A stretch of 40,915 nucleotides of DNA, taken from positions 1 through 40,915 of the forward strand of contig CANRDM010000003.1 of assembly GCA_947629365.1 (NCBI GenBank), written 5' to 3'. Numbering within the stretch: position 1 is the first letter of the stretch; every line of letters begins with the position of its first letter. The notes below the pieces were generated by a model, which saw only the letters and a list, made by a program, of their open reading frames with translations, was not told where the DNA came from and did no database searches. Positions 24,485 through 34,131 of the stretch are shown here, in pieces. This stretch comes from an uncultured Bacilli bacterium. Its GTDB lineage: Bacteria; Bacillota_I; Bacilli_A; RF39; UBA660. The position numbers and the translations under genes were made by a program.

Positions 24485-24718
24485 TCAAGAATTAATCAAT
24501 TTTATGTTTTTTATAATATCAATAAGAGGCTCATTATAAACTTTATAAGTTCTTAATAATTCATCTATATTATTATAACTTTTCTCGCTGTATTTATATG
24601 AATCAACAAAAATTACTACTCCACCATCCTTATTTTGAATCGTGTAATTTAACGAATAAAGTTTAAACTTGATAATGCCCTTTTCTAATAAGATTTTTTT
24701 TAATTCAATTTCAACCAT
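24485..24718 (-). CDS. Small unknown protein, end of defence operon
   Basis: 77 residues, mixed strand and helix, not membrane-bound (VEIELKKILL, GGVVIFVDSY, IDELLRTYKV). The ATG at 24718 follows GGGTG; an ATG at 24730, immediately after the previous stop, is also possible. It is the last gene after the methyltransferase and converges on the RT gene with a 4-bp gap. I do not recognise it. Co-transcription with the helicase and methyltransferase suggests a small accessory subunit or an anti-toxin-like factor. Confidence 0.5.
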   Translation of the reverse strand: MVEIELKKILLEKGIIKFKLYSLNYTIQNKDGGVVIFVDSYKYSEKSYNNIDELLRTYKVYNEPLIDIIKNIKLINS

Positions 24719-24730
24719 ACAAACACCCAT

Positions 24731-24943
24731 TTAATTATTGTCTTTATCAACATATAGATTAGTAATACCGCCTATCTCGATTTTTATATCATAATATTTC
24801 ATTTTTTTAATATTTGCGGGAGCATCTTCTACCATACCGTCATATTCTAATTTATCATTGATATATACTTTAATTGAAACTGTTCTTATAGAACTAATAG
24901 GCCCATATAACTTTTTAACATTTTTATTTTCTGCTTTTTTCAT
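24731..24943 (-). CDS. Small unknown protein of defence operon
   Basis: 70 residues from the ATG at 24943, which has AAGGAG at the right spacing; a longer frame to 24979 overlaps the methyltransferase stop by 4 bp and is less likely. The protein is mostly beta (VSIKVYIND, YYDIKIEIG). No motif is recognised. It lies 32 bp after the methyltransferase gene and runs directly into the next small gene. A role with the methyltransferase is inferred only from position. Confidence 0.5.
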   Translation of the reverse strand: MKKAENKNVKKLYGPISSIRTVSIKVYINDKLEYDGMVEDAPANIKKMKYYDIKIEIGGITNLYVDKDNN

Positions 24944-24975
24944 AAATTTCTCCTTAATATATATCATTTCTTTTT

Positions 24976-27900
24976 TCATTCTGATATCTTAATTAAATAT
25001 TGTATTTCTTCATCGGTAAAATGATATTTTGCACATAAAAAGTCATCAATTTCTAATAATTCTTCTTTATATGATAAATTATTATTTAATTTATCATTAA
25101 TATTTTTTAAGTATTCTTTAAATTTTTGATATTCATCTTCTGTTATCGTTGGTAAAGGCAAATTTACTAAAAATGCTTTTTTATATCTATAACCCTTTTC
25201 ACCAAGTCCGCCTCCTGCATAAAATGATTTAAATATATTTCCTATAAGTTTTGAATTTAATGCACATATTAAATATTCTAACTTTTCGCCTGAAATAATA
25301 AACGTTGTTGCTTCAGGATAATATCCTAATTCATCATAATAAAATTGTGGTTTTTTTACTATTTCACTATACATAATTTTAGGACTAGCAAAATCCTCAA
25401 TATAAGCACAATTTCTAAGATTATAAGGTGTATCACCCTTATCATATCTTTTTTTTAATTTATCATAAAATTGATCTAAATATGATTTAATAGTTGGAAA
25501 ATCGTTTATATCAATTCTTTTTGTGTTACCATATCCATTATGAGTAACAATCATATATAAATTAGAAAAATTACATTTATATTGTTCTAAATCTCTGCCA
25601 CGAATAATTGGTTTAATAACATTTTTGTTATTTTCATCTAGATTTATTAGATAATTATAAGTATTATTATTAATTATAAATGCATCATTAAATCCAGTTA
25701 ATAATCCACGATTTATTCTAATATTCCAATTTAATAATTTTTTACCGTATTTTTCAACTTTATTCTTTATATTGCTTTCAATGTTAGTCATTAATATCCA
25801 ATTAGAATTATCAATATAGGAATTTTCAACAAAATTATTATTTAAATTATCTTCTAAATTTCCCTTATAATTATCGTGTATTTCAACAGTTTTAGTATTT
25901 CTTTTATTTTTTGAATTTTCAGTTAATAAAATATTTACATCAACTTGCGCTGATTCAAAAACTTTATTACCACAAAAATTTATTAACATTAATGGATTAT
26001 ATTTACTTAAAAAACCTCTTAATTTTTCGCCATAAGCAGCTCTTAACCATTTATTGGATGTAATAAAGCATTCTATTCCGTTCTCTTTTAATAATTCAAG
26101 TCCTTTCTCATAAAAAATACAATAAATATCCCCAGTTCTAGTGAAAGTTTTATATCCTTGACTTTCTAATTCATTCGCTAATTTACCACTATCTTTTTGA
26201 AGTTGAACATATGGTGGATTACCTATAACAATATCAAAACCATTATTATTTTTAAAAACATCAAAAAACTCTAATTTCCAAATAAACCACGATTTATTTT
26301 TCTTCTTCTCTTCATCTTTAAATTTTAATAATTTATCTGAATTATTCTTTAACGATTCTTCTATCATACCAAATTGAATCAAGTCAATTTTATTTTTTAA
26401 TTCTTTTTTCAATTTATTATCAGATGTTCTAAAATATTCTTTTTGTAAATTTAGCATTTTTTCAATATAGCTATTCAAGTTAATAGAATTTTCATCAAAC
26501 TGAAATGATTGCTGAATATGAATATCGCTTACAAAATTAATATCAGATTCTTTTCTTTTATAATTTTTAAGATTATTAGAAAGAATTTTTTCGCTGAAAA
26601 GTGGAACGCCTTCAAACGACTCAACTAGACTATTTCCTTGCATAATTTTACAATCTAAATTAGGCAATGGTCTAGGTTCCGCATCATTTGGATAATCAAC
26701 TATTAAAGACAGCCATAATCTTAATTTCGTAATGTCTATTGCACTAGATTCAATATCAACCGCATAAATGCAATTTTCAATGGTCTGTAATTTAATATCA
26801 AATAAACTTCTCTTTAATTGCTCATTATTAGTTAATTTATTAATATTTATTTCTTTTTCATCATTTTGAATCATAATGTATGTGGATAAATTATTGCGTA
26901 TTTTTGATATTTCAGTAAGCATTCCTAATGGGAACGCACCAGAACCAACTGCTGGATCTGCAATTTTAACATTTATTAGTGCATTATCAATTTTTAAAAC
27001 ATTATCATAAATACTCTTACCTATTAAATAAGAATTTGAATTTTTTGTGATATGTTGTTCCCAATCTAATTGAGTTATTAAATCACCATATTTAATAAAT
27101 TCTATTATTTCATCATAAGATATATTTACATTTTTAACTAAGTATTGTGCTAAGCATTCTTGACACATATAATATACGATTTCTCTAGGAGTATAAAATG
27201 CTCCTTTTGATTTTCTATCATTCACTTCTAGTAGGTTTTCAAATATTTTACCAAGCATTTCTGGATCAACTGCAACATCTTTTTCTAATGGTTCTTCTTC
27301 ATCAATAGTAAAGTTATAAAGATCCAAAAAATCTAAAATGCCATCTTTGGTATCATTGCTAAACATACTATTAGGAATATTAAAATAAGCACTAGACCAG
27401 CGATAATTATTTAAAGGTTCAAATAGTCCACCATTTAAAAATGGAATTTTACAATTAAATAATGGGAAAAATTGATTTTCTCTTTTTTCATTTAGTCCTC
27501 TATAAAAAAATGGTTCTAAATAATCATCAAAAAAATTTTTATGTTCTTTAATTGCTTGTTTGTATATAGAACGGATAAAATCTTTTTTTCCAGTTCCCCA
27601 ATTTTTATCATAACTTGTTCCTTTAAATAAATTAGACAAATTTATTATATCTTCTACAGAATCTGTTGCTTTTAATTCAGTTTTACTAATTACATAAAAA
27701 TTTTCCTGCTTTTCATAAAATTTATTTAAAAGATTTTGAGAAACACTATCAATATTATTATATAACTCTTTATACTCAATCAAATTTAATTCATTTGGTA
27801 CAAGTTGTACTCCAAGCCATCCTTTTTTTTGTAAAAAATACAAAAAAACTATTTGACCCATTAATTTTTTTGCAAATTCAACAGATGTAAAATCTGATTT

Positions 27901-28551
27901 TTTGGATTCAGTTAAAAAATCTTCATTTTTATCAAGGTACTCTTTAAGTTGTAAATATTTTTCTTTGTATTCTTCAAAAAATTTTTTTGTAACTTTTTCT
28001 ACATCAAATACTTGCTCAATATCTTCAAGTTTAATTTTTCTGTCATTTATTTTCAACAGTTTTAGTAAAAATTCTTGTGCTGTGTGAACTGACTCATTTT
28101 CACCTACTAAATAAGAATATCTTTTTGCAGGTGTCAGTTCAATTTTAAAACCTTTATCTGTAAAATTTACTTCTTTCTTTACAAATGATAATCTCCAATT
28201 AGTTTCAGTTTCAGAATAAAATGCTACTAAAGATGCATCTAAATCATATTTAGATAAGATAGTAGCTATAAAATTTCTTTGAGAAGTTCTTGCATTTGTT
28301 GAAGTACTATTGCTAAGTTTAACTATCAATATACCAATAGTATTTAGTCCATCATTGTATTTAGCAATATATTTATAATAATCTATATTGCCTCTATATT
28401 GATTAGGAATATCTTTTCGTTCATCAATATTATTAGATATATCAAATTGACTTAGATTTAGCAAATCTTTTACAAAGTCAATATAATTATTTTCTTCAAA
28501 TCTCTTTGTTAAAATATTTAGATATTCTTTTTCTCTTTGATCCACTTGCAT
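24976..28551 (-). CDS. Eco57I-like adenine DNA methyltransferase (type IIG/BREX-like)
   Basis: 1191 residues. The Rossmann MTase domain has motif I ADPAVGSGAF near residue 531-541 and motif IV NPPYVQLQ near residue 775, marking N6-adenine (or exocyclic amino) methylation. The first 200 residues (TETNWRLSFV) resemble the N-terminal part of type IIG enzymes, but I see no clear PD-(D/E)xK nuclease. The last 350 residues look like a target-recognition region. It starts 8 bp after the helicase stop, with AAGGAAG. It probably protects host DNA while the helicase partner restricts. PglX-like or DrmMI-like relatives are possible. Confidence 0.85.
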   Translation of the reverse strand: MQVDQREKEYLNILTKRFEENNYIDFVKDLLNLSQFDISNNIDERKDIPNQYRGNIDYYKYIAKYNDGLNTIGILIVKLSNSTSTNARTSQRNFIATILSKYDLDASLVAFYSETETNWRLSFVKKEVNFTDKGFKIELTPAKRYSYLVGENESVHTAQEFLLKLLKINDRKIKLEDIEQVFDVEKVTKKFFEEYKEKYLQLKEYLDKNEDFLTESKKSDFTSVEFAKKLMGQIVFLYFLQKKGWLGVQLVPNELNLIEYKELYNNIDSVSQNLLNKFYEKQENFYVISKTELKATDSVEDIINLSNLFKGTSYDKNWGTGKKDFIRSIYKQAIKEHKNFFDDYLEPFFYRGLNEKRENQFFPLFNCKIPFLNGGLFEPLNNYRWSSAYFNIPNSMFSNDTKDGILDFLDLYNFTIDEEEPLEKDVAVDPEMLGKIFENLLEVNDRKSKGAFYTPREIVYYMCQECLAQYLVKNVNISYDEIIEFIKYGDLITQLDWEQHITKNSNSYLIGKSIYDNVLKIDNALINVKIADPAVGSGAFPLGMLTEISKIRNNLSTYIMIQNDEKEININKLTNNEQLKRSLFDIKLQTIENCIYAVDIESSAIDITKLRLWLSLIVDYPNDAEPRPLPNLDCKIMQGNSLVESFEGVPLFSEKILSNNLKNYKRKESDINFVSDIHIQQSFQFDENSINLNSYIEKMLNLQKEYFRTSDNKLKKELKNKIDLIQFGMIEESLKNNSDKLLKFKDEEKKKNKSWFIWKLEFFDVFKNNNGFDIVIGNPPYVQLQKDSGKLANELESQGYKTFTRTGDIYCIFYEKGLELLKENGIECFITSNKWLRAAYGEKLRGFLSKYNPLMLINFCGNKVFESAQVDVNILLTENSKNKRNTKTVEIHDNYKGNLEDNLNNNFVENSYIDNSNWILMTNIESNIKNKVEKYGKKLLNWNIRINRGLLTGFNDAFIINNNTYNYLINLDENNKNVIKPIIRGRDLEQYKCNFSNLYMIVTHNGYGNTKRIDINDFPTIKSYLDQFYDKLKKRYDKGDTPYNLRNCAYIEDFASPKIMYSEIVKKPQFYYDELGYYPEATTFIISGEKLEYLICALNSKLIGNIFKSFYAGGGLGEKGYRYKKAFLVNLPLPTITEDEYQKFKEYLKNINDKLNNNLSYKEELLEIDDFLCAKYHFTDEEIQYLIKISE

Positions 28552-28559
28552 TCACTTCC

Positions 28560-31500
28560 TTACTTAACAAACAATTCAGATAATATGATTTCTCTTGTTA
28601 TTATATTTTCTTCTTCGTTCTTTTTTTCTTCTAAATCAAAATATGTAGATGGAATTGATGCATAAAAGTCTTTATAAAATTTTATCAAATCACTTTTTGA
28701 TTTTACATTTATTTGAATCATTTTATTGGCATTTTTTAACATTTTTGTAGGCAATTCACCATTTTGCAACAATTTTATTAGTTTATTTCCTTTATCAATT
28801 TCTTCATCCGTTAAAATATCTGTTGACTTTAATGCTTCTTTTAAAATATAAATAATATTTTTAGCATTGCTTGTTCCTTTTCTTTTTTCAGTTTTAGTAA
28901 ATTCCTCTTGATTTTCTTCTAATTCAAAATTATCAAAAGAATTTTTATTTTTATTCAATAGTATATAATATTTTGAATTAATAGTTTCTGCTGTTTCTTC
29001 TGGAGTAGTTTTAATCATTTCAATTGCATTATCAAAAGTTATTTCATCGGTATTACTTTGATTAGATAAATAAAACTTTTTAACATATCCCTTTCTAAAA
29101 AAAGTTAATAATTCTTCATCTTGACCTTTTCTAGCAATTTTAATTTTTTTAGGCATTTGTTGAATTTTACTAAATAATTCTGGTTTTTTATCTCTAATTT
29201 CTCTTATTAATTTTAAATATTTCAATTCAGTATTTAAACCTGTTTCATCTTCATCATTTATAGTAGTCATTTTTTTAAACAATTCGTGCGTAGATACATT
29301 TTCTTCATCCGTTAAGAATTTAGAGTCTTCACCTAATATATTATGAAACATTTGAATTTTGCTAATAATGTTTTCATTTTGATGAATCAAATCATTTGAA
29401 TTAGAAGTCGGGAAAAAATTATATACAAATAATTCTTTATATCTTGTTCCAACTCGATTGATACGACCCACTCTTTGCATTATTTTAGTAGGATTCCAAG
29501 GTAAATCGTAATTTATTATTACATTACTTCTATGTAAATTCATTCCTTCTGCTAATACATCAGTGGTAACTAAAACATCATATTCATCTTTCGCAAGTTC
29601 CGAATCAACATTCGGATCAAAATTGTTCCTAATTTCATTTTTTATGTTATCACTCATAGATCCAGAAAATAATATAACCATTCTATTCAATTTTTTTTGA
29701 ATATTTTGTGATAAATATTCTGCTGTTTCTTTTGATTCAGTAAATATAATAATTTTATTTTTTAAATTTTTATCGGTTCTTAATAAGTCTAAAAAATATT
29801 CTAATTTACAATCACTATTCAATTCTTCCCATTTTTCTTTTAAACAAGTTAAAATATTTAAATCTTTTATTAAGTCTTCTATAAAATTATCTTTAAATTC
29901 ATTAGATTTAAAAGAAAATGCATTTCCTTTTTCTTTGCCTTCAATAAGAACTTCAAAATCTTCACGATCTAATAAATCATCAACATTTAATTTTCTACTA
30001 ATCCATACTTCGCCATTATTATACATTTTAATAAATCTTTCGTGAGATTCAATAAATCTAGTTAATGTTTTTGTAAAAGCATATTTACTACTTTCTAATC
30101 TTTTTATTAAAGTTCCTTTCATAAAAGCACCCATATTTCTTTGCCCCGTCAATAAGGTATTCATTTCACTAGTCAAAAATTTATCTTTAACATAAGTTAA
30201 GGGTTTATAACGAGAATAAGTTAACTCTTTTATTAAATTTATAGTTTCCTCAAATATTTTTTCAGTTTGCTCATCAAATTCGTAAGTTTCCTTAATTGGA
30301 TTGTTTAGTTTAGGAAAAGTTAATCCTTGCTTTTCTAAATCTTCTTTATAATTATTTTGTATTTCTGTTCTTGTTCTTCTTATCATTACTTCTCTTAAAA
30401 CTCTATCTCTAATTTTACAAGAAGCTGTTTCAAGGGCATTAAAATAATCATCTGTACCTTTCTTATGTTTATTAACTTCAGATTTCAGATTTAAAAAGAA
30501 TTGTTCTAATTTTCTAACACCTGGAATAGTAGAGTTAGTTTTTGATTCAAATAAATACATTTGATTAGCAATATCAGTAACATAATTATTTTGTGGGGTT
30601 GCAGTAATTAAAATAATTTTTTTATTAGCACATATTTCGGATAAATAGGTATAATTATCTGTATTATCATTTCTAAATTTATGAGCTTCATCAACAAAAA
30701 TATATGAAAAAGTTCTATATAATTTTTCTTCACTAATTTTTCTTAAATTACCACTAGAATAAACCTCAAAATTTCTTACTCCAAATGATCTTAAAACTTT
30801 TCTCCAGTAATCAACTAATACAGGGGGAACTAAAAATAATTTACCTCCAGATAGTTCATTTCCTAATAACGCACACATATACGTTTTTCCTAGGCCAACT
30901 ACATCTGATATAAATACCCCATTATGTTTTTCCAACATTTTTTTTGCCTGTATAACTGCATCCATTTGATATTGAAGTGGTCTAAATCCTTCTATCAAAT
31001 ATTCATTTGTTTTAAATTTAAATGATTGATCATCATTAATTTCTTCTTTAAAATATTCATATAAAAATTTTAAATACATTTCATAAGGAGTAATATCATT
31101 CTTTATCCAAGTATCTTTTTCAATAGTATCAATACATTCTTGACTTATATCAATAGAATCTTTCCACAATTCTTCAAATTTAGTGTATGCAAATTCCACA
31201 TCTCCACGATTCTTTAACTCAACATTAAATTCAAGGTTATTTAATAATCCGTTATATGAAAAATTACTAGAACCTGTTATAACTTTTCCATAATCTGCAC
31301 AATCATTATAATTTCTCATAACATAAACTTTGGCGTGAATAGGTTGCTTTGAATATACTCGAATCTCTAATTTTCCATTTCTGATAAATTCAATAAATTT
31401 ACGAACTCCAATTTCTACACATTCAGAATCATCAGAATTTTCAAATTCTTGTTTCAATTTATTTTTATAAAATAACTTACTTTCATAAGTATTTAAATTT

Positions 31501-31745
31501 ATTTCATCAATAGACATTTGACTTTCTTTATATAATTTTAATACCTGTTCATCCGTATTTATTCCAATTAAAATTCTTGTTTTTTCAACATTATCTAGTG
31601 AATCCTGTAGTAAATAAAATCCACTAGCTCTAAAATATCCAACCAACACATCAAAGAATTGTGTATCTCTTTTCAAAATTTTGTTAAATCTTTCATTTAA
31701 ATTTCTTTCTGGTTCATTAGTAAAAAAAGTTAAATCATTATTCAT
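28560..31745 (-). CDS. PLD-nuclease/SNF2-type helicase
   Basis: 1061 residues. An N-terminal phospholipase-D-like domain (about 20-200) has HAKVYVM and GSSNFS near residues 133-160. A SNF2/SF2 helicase follows: Walker A VVGLGKTY near 283, DEAHKF near 353, and motif VI MQRVGRINR near 762. The charged C-terminus is unassigned. PLD domains in such proteins can cleave DNA (as in NgoFVII-like enzymes). I chose the ATG at 31745 because AGGTGAT precedes it; a GTG at 31754 lies in that site. Paired with the MTase it forms a two-subunit restriction-like system that probably translocates on and cuts unmodified phage DNA. Confidence 0.85.
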   Translation of the reverse strand: MNNDLTFFTNEPERNLNERFNKILKRDTQFFDVLVGYFRASGFYLLQDSLDNVEKTRILIGINTDEQVLKLYKESQMSIDEINLNTYESKLFYKNKLKQEFENSDDSECVEIGVRKFIEFIRNGKLEIRVYSKQPIHAKVYVMRNYNDCADYGKVITGSSNFSYNGLLNNLEFNVELKNRGDVEFAYTKFEELWKDSIDISQECIDTIEKDTWIKNDITPYEMYLKFLYEYFKEEINDDQSFKFKTNEYLIEGFRPLQYQMDAVIQAKKMLEKHNGVFISDVVGLGKTYMCALLGNELSGGKLFLVPPVLVDYWRKVLRSFGVRNFEVYSSGNLRKISEEKLYRTFSYIFVDEAHKFRNDNTDNYTYLSEICANKKIILITATPQNNYVTDIANQMYLFESKTNSTIPGVRKLEQFFLNLKSEVNKHKKGTDDYFNALETASCKIRDRVLREVMIRRTRTEIQNNYKEDLEKQGLTFPKLNNPIKETYEFDEQTEKIFEETINLIKELTYSRYKPLTYVKDKFLTSEMNTLLTGQRNMGAFMKGTLIKRLESSKYAFTKTLTRFIESHERFIKMYNNGEVWISRKLNVDDLLDREDFEVLIEGKEKGNAFSFKSNEFKDNFIEDLIKDLNILTCLKEKWEELNSDCKLEYFLDLLRTDKNLKNKIIIFTESKETAEYLSQNIQKKLNRMVILFSGSMSDNIKNEIRNNFDPNVDSELAKDEYDVLVTTDVLAEGMNLHRSNVIINYDLPWNPTKIMQRVGRINRVGTRYKELFVYNFFPTSNSNDLIHQNENIISKIQMFHNILGEDSKFLTDEENVSTHELFKKMTTINDEDETGLNTELKYLKLIREIRDKKPELFSKIQQMPKKIKIARKGQDEELLTFFRKGYVKKFYLSNQSNTDEITFDNAIEMIKTTPEETAETINSKYYILLNKNKNSFDNFELEENQEEFTKTEKRKGTSNAKNIIYILKEALKSTDILTDEEIDKGNKLIKLLQNGELPTKMLKNANKMIQINVKSKSDLIKFYKDFYASIPSTYFDLEEKKNEEENIITREIILSELFVK

Positions 31746-31836
31746 ATTTATCACCTATTGTCTCTACTATATCTTTTAATTATATTATAACATTATATAA
31801 CAATATTTTTAATATTTATCTCATATTTTTTAATAA

Positions 31837-32862
31837 TTAATCCTGTGCCCACTCATCTTCGCCATCATAATCATAATAATTACATAAACTTATTTCTTGC
31901 ATTAATTCATAGGTAATTGGAAAAACATATTTTTCTTGAAATTCTATCTTATAATCTTCTTCTGTTTCGCTTACAATAATTGAAAATTCATAATCACTAA
32001 TTAAAAGTCTATTTAATACAAAAAAATCTATATCATCCATTGAACTATAAGATTTAGTATAGTCTTCACAAATAAATTCACCATCTAATATTAAAAAATC
32101 ACATTTACAATTCACAAAAAATTGTTTATCTTTATGACTTATTATATCAATATCTGTAATTTTTTGAATAACTAAATTATCTAATTGTAAATTTTCATAA
32201 TTTAAGTCTATACTCTTTAATTCAATTTTATTTAATAATTCTTCTTGAATATCTTTTAATTTATTATTTATGCAGTCTTTTATTTTATTGATTACATCTG
32301 GTGATGCATTATTTATTTTAGCTAAAAACTCGTTTAAATCATCAAATACTTCAATTTCTTCCTTTAAAGCATTTTTTATGCCTTTATCATTCGTAACAAA
32401 ATATATTTCTTCATTATTACTAATTTCTATACTATTAACATAGCTTACTATAAAAGCATCTGGAAACTCTTTTCGCTTTTCTTTTCTATTTTCAAAAGGA
32501 TATTCAACTTTAAAATATTTTTTAAAAATTTCTTCTGAATTAACACTAGAAATATCACATTTTTTTGCCGAAATATTTATCTTAAAATTGTTATAATCAA
32601 CTAGATCTTTATAACAATGTTCCCTTATCTTTTCATCTGAAATATATTTTTTAATCCATTTTCTATTAGATATTAATTTATATTCTTGATCTCCTCTTTG
32701 ATTTAAATGCGAACTAATTTCGCCATCAATGACACTTAAACTATAATATTCATATTTTTTATCTCTAACATTTTGTATCAACGTTTTAATTATTAAATTT
32801 TTTTCAGAAAAATTATATCCTATTTTTTCAAAAGCATTTGTATCTACAAACAATTTATTCAT
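31837..32862 (-). CDS. PIN-domain (DUF4935-like) ribonuclease
   Basis: 341 residues. The N-terminal 170 form a PIN nuclease with all acidic positions: Asp7 (VDTNAF), Glu48 (IDGEIS), Asp135 (FPDAFI) and Asp159 (TNDKG). PIN enzymes cut RNA and often act as toxins or abortive-infection effectors. The C-terminal 170 residues are beta-rich and unknown, possibly a sensing domain. GGGAG precedes the start. It follows the small acidic gene by 27 bp. Whether it belongs to the helicase-MTase system (82-bp gap) or is an independent toxin-antitoxin-like unit is open. Confidence 0.78.
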   Translation of the reverse strand: MNKLFVDTNAFEKIGYNFSEKNLIIKTLIQNVRDKKYEYYSLSVIDGEISSHLNQRGDQEYKLISNRKWIKKYISDEKIREHCYKDLVDYNNFKINISAKKCDISSVNSEEIFKKYFKVEYPFENRKEKRKEFPDAFIVSYVNSIEISNNEEIYFVTNDKGIKNALKEEIEVFDDLNEFLAKINNASPDVINKIKDCINNKLKDIQEELLNKIELKSIDLNYENLQLDNLVIQKITDIDIISHKDKQFFVNCKCDFLILDGEFICEDYTKSYSSMDDIDFFVLNRLLISDYEFSIIVSETEEDYKIEFQEKYVFPITYELMQEISLCNYYDYDGEDEWAQD

Positions 32863-32889
32863 ATTACTCCCTAAATTTTAAATAAAGTT

Positions 32890-33108
32890 TTATTTATCAT
32901 CTTCTGAATAATAATCATCTTCATCTAAATCTTCATCCATTGAATCTTCAAAATTATAAATATCATAGTTTCCTTTTCTAATTTCCTCTTTTTCATAATC
33001 ATCAAAATTATTCCAATTCATTTCCTGCTCTAGCTTTTTTTGCTTTTCTTTTTTTTCTGTTTCATTAATTGTTTCATTTAATCCTAATAAAAAACTAAAT
33101 AGTCCCAT
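32890..33108 (-). CDS. Small acidic protein paired with PIN nuclease
   Basis: 72 residues, with a short hydrophobic N-terminus (GLFSFLLGL), a coiled-coil-like middle and a very acidic tail (Asp/Glu in over half of the last 20). GGAGTG precedes the ATG. It is first in a two-gene unit with the PIN gene, which fits an inhibitor or adaptor, as acidic tails can occupy nucleic-acid-binding surfaces. That role is speculation; the family is not recognised. Confidence 0.5.
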   Translation of the reverse strand: MGLFSFLLGLNETINETEKKEKQKKLEQEMNWNNFDDYEKEEIRKGNYDIYNFEDSMDEDLDEDDYYSEDDK

Positions 33109-33138
33109 ACAAAATCACTCCAAAAATCCTTGATAAAT

Positions 33139-33147
33139 ATTATATCA
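33139..33147 (-). promoter_or_regulatory. Extended -10 promoter of acidic/PIN unit
   Basis: Minus strand TGATATAAT (TATAAT at 33144-33139), about 31 bp before the start of the acidic protein. The -35 is weak. The 190 bp further right (33148-33333) hold no gene and are extremely AT-rich, next to the initiator gene. Confidence 0.5.
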
Positions 33148-33333
33148 TAATTAGAATTTTTTAAATAGTCTTTAAACTAAATTATAGACATAATATTTCA
33201 ATATCTAAATAAAATATTTATTATTCAATAAATTTATTAATTTATACTTCTAAAACAATAAAAATCTTAATTGTAAAGCTATTAATAATATATTTTTTCT
33301 ATCATTGCTTCAAACATCAACTCTTAATATTTT

Positions 33334-34086
33334 TTATAATGATTTATAAAAAAGATCACTTTCATCATTCCATAAATCATCGGTTTCTTCTATATTTAAT
33401 TTATTTATATTACTTATAATAGAATTTTTGAAGTACCCAAACTTATTTTCAATTGTATTTCCGTCCTCATCTCTAAAATCTCTTTGAATAACTCTTGGAA
33501 TAATATAGTGTATAATTTTAATTAAATCTTTATATGAATTGTTTTCTAATAATTGTTCAAACAATTTATCATAATAAAATATTTGCATATCTTCTTCATT
33601 TATATAGCCTCGATTAATTAATTCAATCGTTAATTTATTGTGTTCTTCAGGAACAAAAAAAGATGATATTTTTGTTTTATCATCTTTATCTATTTGTTTA
33701 TTAGTATTTATTTGTATTGGTTTTCCCATATTTGGACTATCCATATATGGAGATTCCATACCTGGATTATTATTGCTTTTATCTAAATCAATAAAGTGAG
33801 GAATTTCATATATTAAATAATTATATTCAAAGTATCCTTTTTTTCCTCTCACTTTTTCAATTTCCAAATAATGATGGTCTTGCAATTCTTTTAATATAGA
33901 TCTTATTCCGTCTTTACTTTCTTTACTTATAGAACATAAACCTGCAAGTGAATAATCCCAATCTTTGGGTAATGATAGCATAAACGATAACAAGCCTTTT
34001 GCTTTATAAGATAACTCTTTATCTCTTAAATGATAATTACTCATAACCGTATAGTTATTATTTTTTTCTATTTTAAAAACTGACAA
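33334..34086 (-). CDS. HTH_36/DUF6017-like replication initiator
   Basis: 250 residues. N-terminal residues about 8-90 are a winged HTH of the replication initiator/HTH_36 type (RDKELSYKAKGLLSFMLS, SKESKDGIRSIL). The C-terminal 100 residues (ENKFGYFKNSI) match the DUF6017-like tail of ICE and plasmid Rep proteins. I chose TTG at 34086, 6 bases after GAAGGTG; a GTG at 34116 falls in the hairpin. It probably starts element replication or controls maintenance. The downstream AT-rich gap could hold an origin, but no iterons were identified. Confidence 0.7.
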   Translation of the reverse strand: MSVFKIEKNNNYTVMSNYHLRDKELSYKAKGLLSFMLSLPKDWDYSLAGLCSISKESKDGIRSILKELQDHHYLEIEKVRGKKGYFEYNYLIYEIPHFIDLDKSNNNPGMESPYMDSPNMGKPIQINTNKQIDKDDKTKISSFFVPEEHNKLTIELINRGYINEEDMQIFYYDKLFEQLLENNSYKDLIKIIHYIIPRVIQRDFRDEDGNTIENKFGYFKNSIISNINKLNIEETDDLWNDESDLFYKSL

Positions 34087-34104
34087 TTTGTACACCTTCT
34101 TTCT

Positions 34105-34131
34105 TGAAAAAAGCACATAAAACTATGTGCT
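34105..34131 (-). terminator. Hairpin between parB-like and rep-like genes
   Basis: Minus strand: AGCACAT, loop AGTTTT, ATGTGCT, then a T run. The stem covers the ParB stop codon and lies about 20 bp before the Rep TTG start. It is a probable partial terminator reducing Rep relative to ParB. Confidence 0.65.

Noticed and set aside
24485-31745. DISARM or BREX locus
   Set aside because: Only a helicase and an adenine methyltransferase occur; DrmA/DrmB and BrxC/PglZ-like proteins are absent.
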